A stretch of DNA of 64,000 bases from Chitinophaga varians (GCF_014529945.1 NZ_JACVFB010000004.1:1-64000), one strand, 5' to 3'. Counted from the stretch's first letter, positions 23,201 through 31,060 are shown. A program made the numbers and translations. The notes: generated by a model from the letters alone, not told the origin.

Positions 23201-26073
23201 GTATCGCTTATATGCTGGCGGATACAAAAGCTGCTTTTATCGTATCAGACACCAGTTACAGGGAATTGTTCGAAGACATGCCGGCCGGCGCCCGCATATT
23301 TATGAACCGCGACAGGATTGCCTTTGAAATGGAAACAATTGCACCGGTGGCCACGGTGGTGGATAAAGAAGACCTGGCGTATATTATCTATACCTCAGGG
23401 TCTACCGGCAATCCCAAAGGCGTGATGATACAGCATGGCAGCCTGTATAACTATTTGCAATACAGCCTCGGAAAATATATGAATGATCCGGGCACCATCT
23501 ATAAAGTACCGCTGTTCACTTCGTTATCTTTTGATCTGACAGTTACCAGTATTTTCTGTCCGTTGCTACAGGGCGGGCAACTGTTCATCTATCCCCAGGA
23601 ATCGGCTGTCAGCGAAATCCTGGAGGATGTTTTCTTCGGAGAAGCCCATATCAATTTCGTGAAATGTACGCCTTCGCATATTGAATTGCTGAAAGAGGCG
23701 GCGCCGGCAGCTACGGCAGCAGCGGTATTGATATTAGGCGGAGAGGAACTGAGATGGTCGCAGGTAGATTTCCTGCGCTCACTCAACCCCGATATGAAAA
23801 TCTATAACGAATACGGCCCTACGGAAGCAACGGTAGGCTGTATTACCGAAACGCTGGAAAGAACAGATACCGATACGAAAGGTAATATCCTCATTGGTAA
23901 ACCAACACCCAATATTGAAGTCTTCATATTAGATGAAGAAAAACAACTGATGGCAACAGGCCTTACCGGTGAGCTGTATATAGGCGGCACGCAACTGGCA
24001 AAAGGTTACCTGAACCGGCCGGACCTGGACGCGGAACGATTTATCGCCCATCCGTTTAAACCGGGGCAGCGGGTATATCGCACCGGCGATATGGCCAAAT
24101 GGCTGCCGGACGGTAGCATGGAGTACATAGGCAGGGCAGGCGATCAGGTGAAAATCCATGGCTACCGCATTGAAACCGGTGAGGTGGAACAGGCGCTCCT
24201 GAAGCTGGACGGGATCTCCGCAGCCTGTGTGGTGCCGGTAAAAGATGCGCAGGAGATGGAATACCTGATGGCATATGTAGTCAGCAGGGAAGAACAAACG
24301 GACGTTACCCTGAGACAACGGCTGCTCGCGTATCTCCCGGCTTATATGGTGCCATCAAGATTTATGCAGCTGGAGATGTTACCGTTGACCAGCAACGGCA
24401 AGGTCGACAGAAAAGCGCTGCCCGATCCTGCATCGGCAGATATGGATAGAAAGGCCGGCTACATGCCTCCCCGCACCGATGCGGAAAAAATGCTGGTGGC
24501 AGTCGTGAGCCAGCTGTTTGATACGGCAGATCCCATCGGTATAAAAGACAACTTCTTCGAACTGGGCGGTAACAGCCTGAAAGCCATTTCACTGATCAAT
24601 AAACTGAAGCAACAGGGGTATACCGTGAAAATTGACGATGTGCTGAGATATCCTGTATTGGAACTGCTGGCGCTGAAAACAACCACGGATGCCGGTCAGG
24701 ACAGCACCCTGGGGGTAGCGGACAAAGTGCGACCCACCGGTAGTTATGAGCTGTCGCTCAATCAGCAGCTGTATTACCACGATGGCGTGGCGGCACATGC
24801 CTATGGTCACTTCCGGTTCCACCTGAAAGGATTCGACAAACAGCGGTTTATCGACAGCTATGTGAAAGTGATCAATGAATATGAGGTGCTGCGATTGAAA
24901 TTCTCGCGTCATCAGGGTAAAATACTACAGGAAGTAGTACCACCGGACGAGATGAGGTACCAGATAAAATTCATCGGGAAAGAAGCGGCGGGCCTCAGCG
25001 AGCATAGCATCAGCATGCTCATCGAAGAGTTTCTGAATGAACCGTTTGATATCTACAGCGGCCAGGTGATAAAATGCGCCGTGTTGGGTGACGGCGACGA
25101 TGCCTACGTGCTGGTAGCTATTCACCACCTGGCTACAGACAATGCCTCTAATGCCCTCATCAAACACCGCCTGATCAGCTACTTCGAAGGCACGGAAATA
25201 TCAACACCGGCGCCCCTGTATACGTACCAGGACTTCATTTTCCTGCAACAACAATATTTACAGTCGCCCGATGCCCAACCCAAAATCACTTTCTGGGAAG
25301 AACAGCTGCAAAGCCTGCTGTTGAAAGGCATACCTTATGAGGCGGCCAACGGCAGTCAGATTATCGCCAACCGGGAAATCGTCGGCGGAGAAAGATTTGT
25401 ACGGGTAAGTCAGTATTGCAGACGGGAGAACGTGTTCATGAGCACATTCATATTAAGCGTGTTCTATCATCTGGCCTGTCAGGAAGGTACTGCCGGGGAA
25501 GAGTTTATCATAGAGACCGTGGTGAACGGCCAGGATATGGACCTGCCCGGGTTTAGTCCCGAACAGGTAACAGGATTGTTTACCGGCACGCTGCCGCTCA
25601 AATGCTCCCATAGCGACAATGGCTATACGAAAGAAGCGATGCAGGACATCCAGCGTACTTACATGGCGGCACGCGCCAGCCAGGAAGTGCCATCCGTTTA
25701 TATCCGGCGGCTGTTTAAGGAAAAGTATCATTTCCCCCTCGATAGCGTAACCCGGTATCACATCAACCACGTGAATGAATCAGGGGAAATGGCGCTGCCC
25801 GCACACTATACCCGCTATACGAAAGCCGGCGGCGAAGGCGTCACCACCAAAAGAGCGGCTTCCGCCACCCTGCCGGTGAGATGTTTTGAGTTTGCCGATG
25901 CGCTCGTGCTGGAATGGGAAACGCGTTGCATGCCGCAGCAGATGGGAGAAAGGCTGGCCGGCGAATATTATCTCCGGCAGATCAACCACATCATTGATCT
26001 CATCCTGGAGAACGGCAACAAGGAAGATGCCAACAGGCCTGATAAAACAGACATACTCAACTTCACAAAATAG
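14260..26073 (+). CDS. Non-ribosomal peptide synthetase NRPS2: TubC_N-C-A(?)-T-C-(half C)-A(Thr)-T-C-A(Asn)-T-C(terminal)
   Basis: 3937 residues. Residues 4-57 form a TubC_N-type beta-hairpin docking domain, so this protein follows another synthetase, presumably NRPS1. Then C 75-530 (HHIISDG), A 537-1023 (pocket DAAIIAGVC, unresolved, possibly aromatic), T 1040-1110 (GGDSIK), C 1148-1587 (HHAIIDG at 1288), and an extra segment 1597-1837 that looks like only the C-terminal lobe of a C domain. A 1844-2325 has pocket DFWNIGMVH, the Thr code. T 2341-2414, C 2428-2881 (HHIISDG), A 2891-3388 (DLTKIGEVG, Asn-like) and T 3405-3478 (GGNSLK) follow. It closes with a terminal C-like domain 3491-3918 carrying HHLATDN at 3622. 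No thioesterase or reductase domain is present. ATG at 14260 is used; ATG at 14269 is equally possible. Confidence 0.96.
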   Translation: MTRMKHFLENFRKLNISFRIDEDGKLDIVAPKGVLTEDVIQQIKEKRENLMTYLRSLEMQVSQQQHIPVAPEQTSYPLSSSQKRLYIIDAVSNASVAYNMPAVLPLPGATDPARYELAIAAVVKRHEILRTVFREKEGDVRQWIIPAEEFSIPLRYVNLSDVPDARKAAQGIIDEDMQHPFDLKTGPLFRVILMQLAAEEFLLYYNMHHIISDGWSMNVLLKDVAYYYDQYTKGTTPDLAPLPIQYKDYAVWQQEQLSGALFAEHRAYWMQQLQGELPGLTLPSYRQRPAMMTANGYELSARISNDLAAKLRELCQLQQGTLFMGLMSVLKMLLFRYTGQQDIIVGCPVAGRDHADLQDQIGFYINTIALRTGVNGSDSFSEVLRKVREVTLSAYSHQLYPFDSLVEDLQVRRDMSRSPICDIVMVLQNQFDKRDLKDLDTRQGGFIIDGGKRAVKLDLHISFLEREGAMHMGVQFNSDIYDRESMVRFIHHYVNLLTQVILQPEMPLHTLEYISTEERQQLLTDFNDTQTAFPDDKSIIDIFRQRVKENGQMPAVAFEGETITYDELEEKSNKLAKYLIRKGVKPGGFIPICIDRSAEMIISILAILKTGCAYVPIDPSYPQDRIDYMLNEVAASFIISHTFYKDILEDQDAFKLYVDRDWLAVEMEPDGSPEVTIAPDQLAYMIFTSGSTGKPKGVMLHHRGVVNLGLSYTADLGLKAGVAILQFASFSFDASCAEIFSALLSGGLLVIPVKESLLSADYLSGLIDEHRIEVAIFPPSFIAEIGDIIGKLRLVISAGEPLTAELAKMVTSKGVRLVNGYGPTETTVCASMSANPVWGHNRTTIGKPLQNMSLYILDEHLCLLPVGVAGELYIGGCQLAHGYFKREDLTAERFIPHPFIPGERLYRSGDVARWLPDGNVEYLGRADDQVKVRGYRIEPGEIENVLLGFDGVDVCLVMARPDANGRQELLAYLQAEEPLDMAALRNWLSASLPDYMLPHHFIRLDKFPMTPNGKIDRKALPDPEDRSQATMAAYVAPVTETERIMADIWGRVLGIREVGIRSSFFELGGDSIKILRVMTELRKELDLNIQISDIYKHNTIENIISHVMAQNGTSGRNEEKAALETAVREKIEHLKAQVLASLPQEVAANVEDIYPMSDIEKGMVYESLLNEKLSIYHDQIIQRKVMIDFDFNLFSKAVELMAEKHEILRTSFNLSDYDTEIQIVHRKISPRTGYKDLSGMPRTAQEQHVQQFVNDERKDPFVPAVAPLWRIHAFNFGNDEMIFLFQAHHAIIDGWSDASFSTELHNIYRHLKTDVDYKPARLKSAYRDFIIRHEMDRQDEHIRQFWRDELSGARRLELFADKLHFDTFSQYLEPAFYQKIEKLASSLRTTVKVVSLSAYLEMLGLLSYEREVMAGVVTNNRPDCEDGDKILGCFLNTLPFRMTTGGSESVSAFITRIHEKCVTLKEYEHLSTLEILQLHGKQADYKNPFFDMIFNFVDFHAYDSMMEDTASDSKQSALPAMAISGYGRNNNFFTTTVSLTGGSYKLSMSIARQTLPGFSADKAGKLFLEILKQMVERPLMPVCKLADLRQPSNNNQQELSYYWNQKLKNTAPFRLEGDKEKLQGQQPYQARVSLYQFSRELSDRITQCADELGTTANMLLLTAFNALLYRYSRTPEIVTGLVCRNTAGKETSRVILKNDLTPALLFTGLLEQVVVDYRNATALGWMPLEEIPELNITSAHEYFDILVDFQTASPAAIAVENGPAADLNLLISQQDGRFEIQVLFNQQYYHIARIERMTGHYAHLLTAILEKPYQPLATIAYLPDAEKQHLLSVQNDLYVDYPTDKTIVQLFEEQVEKYPHHIAVVSGEDTISYELLNSRANKLAAYLRMRYHIAPQDLVGITLDKGIEMAVAIIAIIKAGGAYVPIDPAYPEERITYIATDSNCKVVIDEDMLTACSQEIAACPDSNLPWVNQPQDLAYVIYTSGTSGKPKGALLTHNNVVRLMITEKPLYDFSADDVWTMFHSYGFDFSVWEMYGALLFGGKLVMVPSDVAKDPAAFRSLMIKEAVTILNQTPSAFYNLIRHELENDTAQLNLRYVIFGGEALSPAKLTEWHQRYPDTKLINMYGITETTVHVTYKLVTATEIAANSASIGVAIPTLSCYVMDEYQQLLPIGMSGELCVGGEGVCNGYLNRPELTSQRFIPNPYNSAERLYRSGDRARLLDNGELEYSGRIDDQVKIRGYRIELGEIAYTLNNISGIKDAVVTARPDRNGEMCLVAYLVAERSIDPAELRTLLSKELPQYMLPDYFVQLKKMPLTSNGKTDKKSLPDPDGIALETNVSYIAPRNAVEEKLVKIWESVLGRTGIGVKHNFFECGGHSIKITRLASIVNKEFGIKIPLKALFSMTSLEEQANFITNATPGAFVDIRPVDLQDDYPVSSSQHRMWVLSQFEASSRAYYILGKFYLEGKYDVPALEKALNCVVARHEILRTTFRENKEGALRQVVHPFDTFPPLFRYKDMEGMQEEVIRAYLNMNDALDFDLEKGPLLRVGLIRLDAEKYLLHFNMHHIISDGWSMDLLKEELMAYYRIFENGAIPEVQPLKIQYKDYASWQQQQLSGEAFDTHRAYWKQQLSGTLPVLSLPLNRPRPAVMGHNGFELATVIAHTTTDRLLALCRDNDATLFMGLLAVMKTLLFRYSGQEDIIIGCPVAGREHAALEDQIGLYVNTLVMRTQLSGADTVAGLLDKIRSVALAAYSHQAYPFDKLVEELNVRRDVSHSAIFNVIMAFQNQHDFTEEAFNPDPEAYGIREAGNCSLKTDLHISFAPKADGLHMNVQYNTDIFDKETIAGLIGHFKNLLLSAADSPAQPISRLQYLSAREQETLLHDFNDTATVYPEGLVTTDLFRKQAALTPDHIALYYQGETMSYQELDEQSNQFAHFLQKKGVQKGMLIPLCLDRSFDMIVGILGIMKAGAAYVPIDPAYPQERIAYMLADTKAAFIVSDTSYRELFEDMPAGARIFMNRDRIAFEMETIAPVATVVDKEDLAYIIYTSGSTGNPKGVMIQHGSLYNYLQYSLGKYMNDPGTIYKVPLFTSLSFDLTVTSIFCPLLQGGQLFIYPQESAVSEILEDVFFGEAHINFVKCTPSHIELLKEAAPAATAAAVLILGGEELRWSQVDFLRSLNPDMKIYNEYGPTEATVGCITETLERTDTDTKGNILIGKPTPNIEVFILDEEKQLMATGLTGELYIGGTQLAKGYLNRPDLDAERFIAHPFKPGQRVYRTGDMAKWLPDGSMEYIGRAGDQVKIHGYRIETGEVEQALLKLDGISAACVVPVKDAQEMEYLMAYVVSREEQTDVTLRQRLLAYLPAYMVPSRFMQLEMLPLTSNGKVDRKALPDPASADMDRKAGYMPPRTDAEKMLVAVVSQLFDTADPIGIKDNFFELGGNSLKAISLINKLKQQGYTVKIDDVLRYPVLELLALKTTTDAGQDSTLGVADKVRPTGSYELSLNQQLYYHDGVAAHAYGHFRFHLKGFDKQRFIDSYVKVINEYEVLRLKFSRHQGKILQEVVPPDEMRYQIKFIGKEAAGLSEHSISMLIEEFLNEPFDIYSGQVIKCAVLGDGDDAYVLVAIHHLATDNASNALIKHRLISYFEGTEISTPAPLYTYQDFIFLQQQYLQSPDAQPKITFWEEQLQSLLLKGIPYEAANGSQIIANREIVGGERFVRVSQYCRRENVFMSTFILSVFYHLACQEGTAGEEFIIETVVNGQDMDLPGFSPEQVTGLFTGTLPLKCSHSDNGYTKEAMQDIQRTYMAARASQEVPSVYIRRLFKEKYHFPLDSVTRYHINHVNESGEMALPAHYTRYTKAGGEGVTTKRAASATLPVRCFEFADALVLEWETRCMPQQMGERLAGEYYLRQINHIIDLILENGNKEDANRPDKTDILNFTK

Positions 26074-26082
26074 ATACGTCTT

Positions 26083-27723
26083 ATGAATTTCAGCAAGAAG
26101 GATTGGAAAAAGTATATCTATTTTACCTTTCTCAGCATTATGGCTGCGTTGGGGAATATGGGCGTGGTATATACCATTAACCGCATCATAGGCGATTATT
26201 TTACCGCAGCAGCGGTATTGCCACGCACCTACCTGATGCTGTTCGCCGGCTCCCTGGTATTGTTTATCGTCTGCCGGTGGATGGTGGCCCTGGGAATCAT
26301 CAAATTTACACAACAGCTACTGTATACGACACGCATCACGGTGTTGAAAATGGTGCTGGGATCTCCTTTTACCGTATTGGTGAAAAACAGAAACCGGGTA
26401 TTTGCCGCACTCACCAATGATACCAATAACATCGTGAATGCGTCGGTCAGCGTCGTGGATGTGTTGACCAACACCATCGTTATACTGATTTGTTTTGCCT
26501 ATATGGGCACGCTCTCCTGGAAGCTGCTGCTTTGCATGCTGGGGCTGATGTTGTTCACACTGGGGATCTACTATCTCTGTGTAAAAAGGGCCGGGCATTT
26601 TTTTAGACTGGCCCTGGCCAAAAACGACGTCTTTATCAAATACCTCAATGAAATACTGGCTGGCTTTAAGGAGATCAGTATTGCCCCGGTAAAGGGCGCC
26701 GAAATTTCCGGTAAACATATCCATAAAGCCATCGGTGACGGCGCGCTGCTGAATCAGAAAGCACAGATCAGTTTTCTGAATAACCGCATTATCGGGCAGG
26801 TAGCTTTTTATGTGTTCATCGGCCTGATAATGCTGGGACTGGGCGGTGTTTTCGCGGTGGAAAGGGCAGTAGTGGTGAAGTTCGTATTTCTGATCCTTTA
26901 CATATGGAGCCCCATTGAAACAGTGATATTGCTGGTGCCCAATCTGTTGCAGGCGAAAGCCTCTATCGGCCGGGTGAATGAGCTGGAGCGGCTGATCACG
27001 GGAAAAGAAACGGTGATAGCGGAAGCATTGCCGATCGCGCCATTTGAAGGACTGCAGCTTGGCAATATCGGTTTCCGGTACCTGTCCGAAACAGACGGCG
27101 CTGCTGCCATCCCTTTTCGTATAGGCCCGATCGATCTGCAGATAAAAGCAGGGGAAGTGATTTTTATCAGTGGTGGCAACGGTAGCGGAAAAACCACGTT
27201 TATCAATATCCTGGTGGGACTGATAGCCCAGGACGAAGGCGTGATCAAAGCCAATGGCCACGCGGTACTGCCGGCACACATGGAAAGCTACCGGTCGTTG
27301 TTTGCGCCGGTGTTCAGCGACTTTCACCTCTTCGATGAGTTTTACGGTATGCCCGATCTCGATGTGGAAAAAGCGGCCAGATACCTGGAACTATTCGAAA
27401 TTGATCACAAAGTGACCATCGAAGAAGGTAAGCTCCTGAACATCAATATTTCTACCGGCCAGCGGAAAAGGCTGGCGCTCATTTATGCGATGCTGGAGAA
27501 AAAACCAATACTGGTGCTCGATGAATTTGCGGCAGATCAGGACCCGCATTTTAAGAAGAAATTCTACAAGGAAATATTAGGCGTGATGAAACAGGAAGGA
27601 TTTACCGTCATCGCTATTACGCACGACGACCACTACTATCAATATGCAGACAGACTGTATAAAATGGATGCAGGACTTCTTTCCGAAGTAAAAGCCATCG
27701 GCCATGATTTGCTCCTGAATTGA
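26083..27723 (+). CDS. SyrD/PvdE-type peptide export ABC transporter (fused membrane and ATPase domains)
   Basis: A 546-residue half-transporter. The N-terminal half has about six hydrophobic segments (first near residues 12-30, last near 265-290). The C-terminal half is an ATPase with Walker A GGNGSGKTT (364-372), a signature STGQRKR (457-463) in place of the usual LSGGQ, Walker B LVLDEF with D480 and E481, and the switch His in AITHDD. The STGQ signature and overall length match the exporters linked to cyclic lipopeptides and siderophores such as SyrD and PvdE. It starts 9 bases after the NRPS2 stop, so it is surely co-transcribed and is the candidate route for the peptide across the inner membrane. 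Confidence 0.94.
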   Translation: MNFSKKDWKKYIYFTFLSIMAALGNMGVVYTINRIIGDYFTAAAVLPRTYLMLFAGSLVLFIVCRWMVALGIIKFTQQLLYTTRITVLKMVLGSPFTVLVKNRNRVFAALTNDTNNIVNASVSVVDVLTNTIVILICFAYMGTLSWKLLLCMLGLMLFTLGIYYLCVKRAGHFFRLALAKNDVFIKYLNEILAGFKEISIAPVKGAEISGKHIHKAIGDGALLNQKAQISFLNNRIIGQVAFYVFIGLIMLGLGGVFAVERAVVVKFVFLILYIWSPIETVILLVPNLLQAKASIGRVNELERLITGKETVIAEALPIAPFEGLQLGNIGFRYLSETDGAAAIPFRIGPIDLQIKAGEVIFISGGNGSGKTTFINILVGLIAQDEGVIKANGHAVLPAHMESYRSLFAPVFSDFHLFDEFYGMPDLDVEKAARYLELFEIDHKVTIEEGKLLNINISTGQRKRLALIYAMLEKKPILVLDEFAADQDPHFKKKFYKEILGVMKQEGFTVIAITHDDHYYQYADRLYKMDAGLLSEVKAIGHDLLLN

Positions 27724-27756
27724 ATGATTACATAAAAACGATAAAAATTTCCCATT

Positions 27757-29388
27757 ATGAATAACGAACTGGTATTTCTGAAGCCCAACGTTGTGGTAGA
27801 ACCATTGATAGATTCCTGGTATGCATGGCCTCATCTGATATCGCCGGCTACCGCTGCGTTAAACATCGTTAAAAGGCATCTCGATATTTTCGAGTCGTAT
27901 CTTGCCAACCCCGAAGCACATGCACAGGCGGTGTTGAATCCTAAGATGCTGGGCGGCCCCTTTATGGATTTCGGCGGCGGAAAACTGGAGGAGGTGAAAG
28001 CACTGATGGACAAAACACTGGAAGAGAGAGCAGACATGATTGAACTGGCAAAGGCCATCAAAGCACTGAACAACATGCTGCAGACCAACGCAAAAGGAAG
28101 CTCTCTGGAAACATTGTATGAGCAGGTGCCGGAAATACTGAAAGGGTATGTGGAATTGTACTACGACCTGAATAATAATGCTTCCTATCGTTTCTTCGAA
28201 TCCCTGTTATATAAAAGCAAATACAACAGGACAGCCTCCCAGAGCATAGCCCTCTGGATTACGAATAACGACCATCGGCCGTTTTGCCTGAGCACGCCGA
28301 GACTGGAAGACGATAATGTGCTGCGGCTCAATATTCCGTTTAGCCACAAAGGCATCGACGAGCTGGCCAAAATGAAACGGCAGCCACAAACAATTTCCTA
28401 TATTAAAGAGGCGCTGGGCATTACGCCGGAACAGGCGCCCTTGTTTGAAACGTTCTTTACCAGCGAAGTACCTGCTACCTACAATAAATACACCGGCGAT
28501 AAGATCCGGATGCGTTATTTCGGTCACGCCTGTATCCTGGTAGAAACAAAAGATGTCAGCATCCTGCTCGATCCGCTGATCAGCTACTATGGCTATCACT
28601 CCGATGTGGAACACTTCTCCGATGTAGACCTGCCGGATACCATCGATTACGCCATTATTACCCACAATCATCAGGACCATATACTGTTTGAGACCTTATT
28701 ACCCCTCAGACATAAAATTAAAAACCTCATCGTGCCACGCACCCGCGGAGGAAGGATAGAAGACCCTGAACTGAAATTAATGTTGACAAACATCGGGTTC
28801 AATAATGTCATCGAGCTGGATGAACTGGAAACCATCCGGTTTGCCGACACGGTGATTACCGGTGTTCCTTTTACCGGAGAGCACTGCGACCTGAACATCC
28901 AGTCGAAATTATGCTACCACGTTCAGGTAGATCGTTTCGGTCTGCTCTTTATGGCGGATTCAAGGATCATGGAACCAGCATTGTACCGCCATGTGGCTGA
29001 AGCGATCGGTAAGGTAGATGTGATCTTCCTCGGTATGGAATGTGACGGGGCGCCGCTCTCCTGGTTGTATGGCCCGCTGATGGTAAAAAAACTCTCCCGG
29101 GAACAGGATAACAGCCGGCGACTGGCAGGATCTGACTGCGGCAAGGGGATGTCGCTGGTGAACATCTTCCATCCGAAAGAAATCTACGTATATGCCATGG
29201 GACAGGAACCCTGGCTGGAGTTTATCAGCAGTCTGAAATATACAGATGAATCCAACCCTATTATTCAATCCAACAGGCTGGTGGAAGAATGTACCAGCAG
29301 AGGAATGGTGGCAGAACGGCTGTTTGGTGAAAAAGAAATATTGTACAAACGGGATGGGGTACACGAAACGACTGCTGTAGCCTTCTGA
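27757..29388 (+). CDS. CmlA-like diiron beta-hydroxylase, copy 1
   Basis: 543 residues: an alpha-helical N-terminal part of about 240 residues followed by a metallo-beta-lactamase fold. CmlA from the chloramphenicol pathway has this size and layout and hydroxylates an amino acid held on an NRPS carrier at the beta carbon with an oxo-bridged diiron centre. Visible ligands are H303, H305, D307 and H308 (THNHQDH), E375 (GEH) and D401 (MADS). As I recall, CmlA uses H305, H307, D309, H310, E377 and D403, the same pattern shifted by two. The full length and N-terminal domain argue against a plain hydrolase. It starts 33 bases after the exporter and is followed by a close paralogue. Which residue it hydroxylates is unknown; CmlA itself acts on an aromatic residue. 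Confidence 0.87.
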   Translation: MNNELVFLKPNVVVEPLIDSWYAWPHLISPATAALNIVKRHLDIFESYLANPEAHAQAVLNPKMLGGPFMDFGGGKLEEVKALMDKTLEERADMIELAKAIKALNNMLQTNAKGSSLETLYEQVPEILKGYVELYYDLNNNASYRFFESLLYKSKYNRTASQSIALWITNNDHRPFCLSTPRLEDDNVLRLNIPFSHKGIDELAKMKRQPQTISYIKEALGITPEQAPLFETFFTSEVPATYNKYTGDKIRMRYFGHACILVETKDVSILLDPLISYYGYHSDVEHFSDVDLPDTIDYAIITHNHQDHILFETLLPLRHKIKNLIVPRTRGGRIEDPELKLMLTNIGFNNVIELDELETIRFADTVITGVPFTGEHCDLNIQSKLCYHVQVDRFGLLFMADSRIMEPALYRHVAEAIGKVDVIFLGMECDGAPLSWLYGPLMVKKLSREQDNSRRLAGSDCGKGMSLVNIFHPKEIYVYAMGQEPWLEFISSLKYTDESNPIIQSNRLVEECTSRGMVAERLFGEKEILYKRDGVHETTAVAF

Positions 29389-29413
29389 TATCATCATCTA
29401 AAAAAGCCGAATC

Positions 29414-31033
29414 ATGAATAAAAATAGCTGGTATGTAAAGCCCAACCTGGTGCTGGAGCCACTTTTCGACAGATGGTATGCATGGTCGCACCTCATTTCC
29501 CCTGCTACTTCAGCCATGAACGTAACAAACAGGCATCTGAAGATATTGAACTCCTATATTCAGAATCCGCAGGTGCACATGGCCGCCGCTAAAAACCCGA
29601 AAATGAAAGGCGGGCCTTTCGTGGATTTTGACCGGAACAGGGTTGCGGAGATAAAACAACTGCGGGAGGTGACCATGCAGGAAAAAGCCAGCCAGATAAA
29701 TTTCGCCGCCGCAGTGGCAGAGCTGAATGCCCTGCTGGACAAATCTGCCAGAGGCTATGCGATGGACCAGCTGTACAGCCTGGTGCCGGACGCGCTCAGG
29801 GGATTTGTGGAGCTGGTATATGACCTGAACAACAAACCTACCTTCCGGATATTTGAAAAGCTGTTGTACCATAGTGAATATTACCGGGAGGCATCGCAGA
29901 GCATCGCGTTATGGATCACGAATAACGATGAGCGCCCGTTTGTACTGAGTACGCCCAGGCTGGAAGAACCCGGTGTGGTCCATGTGAATATACCTTTCAG
30001 GCATGCTGCCATCGATATGCTGGGCGAGATGAGACGCACACCCGGTAATAAAGATGAACTGGCAGCGGCCATGGGCATCGCGGAAAAAGACATGCCGCTT
30101 TTTGATACCTTCTTTACGCAGGAGCCTCCTGTGGCGTACGAACCTTATACCGGCGACAAAATCCGGATGCGCTATTTCGGTCATGCCTGCATACTGGTGG
30201 AAACAAAAGAGGTGAGCGTACTGGTAGATCCTGTCATTAGCTACCACGGCTATTCTACGGATGTTACCAGATATTCCGAGGCCCATCTGCCGGACAAAAT
30301 AGATTATGTACTGATAACCCACAATCACCAGGACCATATTCTGTTCGAAACACTGCTGTCGCTGAGGCACCGCATCGGAACGATCGTTGTCCCGAAATCG
30401 GGTGCAGGATCTCTGCAGGACCCTGACCTAAAGCTGATGTTCAACGCCATCGGATTTGATAACGTTACAGAAGCCGGTGAATTTGATACGGTAGGGCATG
30501 CGAACTGCAGGATTACAGGCATCCCTTTTATGGGCGAGCATTCGGACCTGGACATCCGGTCTAAATTGTGCTACCATGTGAAAATAGGGCAGTATAAGCT
30601 GATGTTCGCCGCCGACTCCTGCAATATAGAGCCCCGGATCTACGAGCAGGTATATAAAATTACCGGGCCGGTAGATAGTCTCTTTCTGGGAATGGAATGT
30701 GACGGCGCACCGCTGTCATGGCTGTATGGCCCGCTGCTGACGCAAGACATGCCCAAGGACATGGACGGCTCCCGCAGACTGGCAGGCTCCAACTACGAAA
30801 GGGGAAGGGCGATGGTCAATGTTTTTAAACCCCGGGAGCTCTACGTATATGCGATGGGGATGGAGCCCTGGCTGGAATTTATCAGTTCCATCAAATATAC
30901 GGACGAGTCCAATCCCATTATCCAGTCCAATAAACTGATCGCAGAATGCCAATCGCGGGGTATTGTTTCTGAACGCCTGTTTGGAGAAAAAGAATTATTT
31001 TATGAAATGGAAGCGCTGGTGAAAAGTGATTGA
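29414..31033 (+). CDS. CmlA-like diiron beta-hydroxylase, copy 2
   Basis: 539 residues, plainly a tandem duplicate of the preceding gene. Both open with a similar WYVKPN/VFLKPN start, share FDRWYAWSHLISPAT-like segments and align almost without gaps. All metal ligands are kept and at identical positions: H303, H305, D307, H308, E375 and D401. Both copies therefore should be active, and divergence probably reflects different carrier-domain or residue targets. The gene starts 25 bases after copy 1. Known family chemistry is beta-hydroxylation of a carrier-bound amino acid; the specific target here is inferred only as one of the NRPS residues. Confidence 0.87.
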   Translation: MNKNSWYVKPNLVLEPLFDRWYAWSHLISPATSAMNVTNRHLKILNSYIQNPQVHMAAAKNPKMKGGPFVDFDRNRVAEIKQLREVTMQEKASQINFAAAVAELNALLDKSARGYAMDQLYSLVPDALRGFVELVYDLNNKPTFRIFEKLLYHSEYYREASQSIALWITNNDERPFVLSTPRLEEPGVVHVNIPFRHAAIDMLGEMRRTPGNKDELAAAMGIAEKDMPLFDTFFTQEPPVAYEPYTGDKIRMRYFGHACILVETKEVSVLVDPVISYHGYSTDVTRYSEAHLPDKIDYVLITHNHQDHILFETLLSLRHRIGTIVVPKSGAGSLQDPDLKLMFNAIGFDNVTEAGEFDTVGHANCRITGIPFMGEHSDLDIRSKLCYHVKIGQYKLMFAADSCNIEPRIYEQVYKITGPVDSLFLGMECDGAPLSWLYGPLLTQDMPKDMDGSRRLAGSNYERGRAMVNVFKPRELYVYAMGMEPWLEFISSIKYTDESNPIIQSNKLIAECQSRGIVSERLFGEKELFYEMEALVKSD

Positions 31034-31060
31034 ATCAAAAAAAAATTAACAGGTAGTCGT

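Noticed and set aside
26317..27327. 336-codon ORF opposite the ABC exporter
   Set aside because: Shadow reading; the exporter has all ATPase motifs.
27757..31033. Ordinary metallo-beta-lactamase hydrolases giving resistance
   Set aside because: Length, the long N-terminal domain and the Glu/Asp ligand pattern match CmlA rather than hydrolases.
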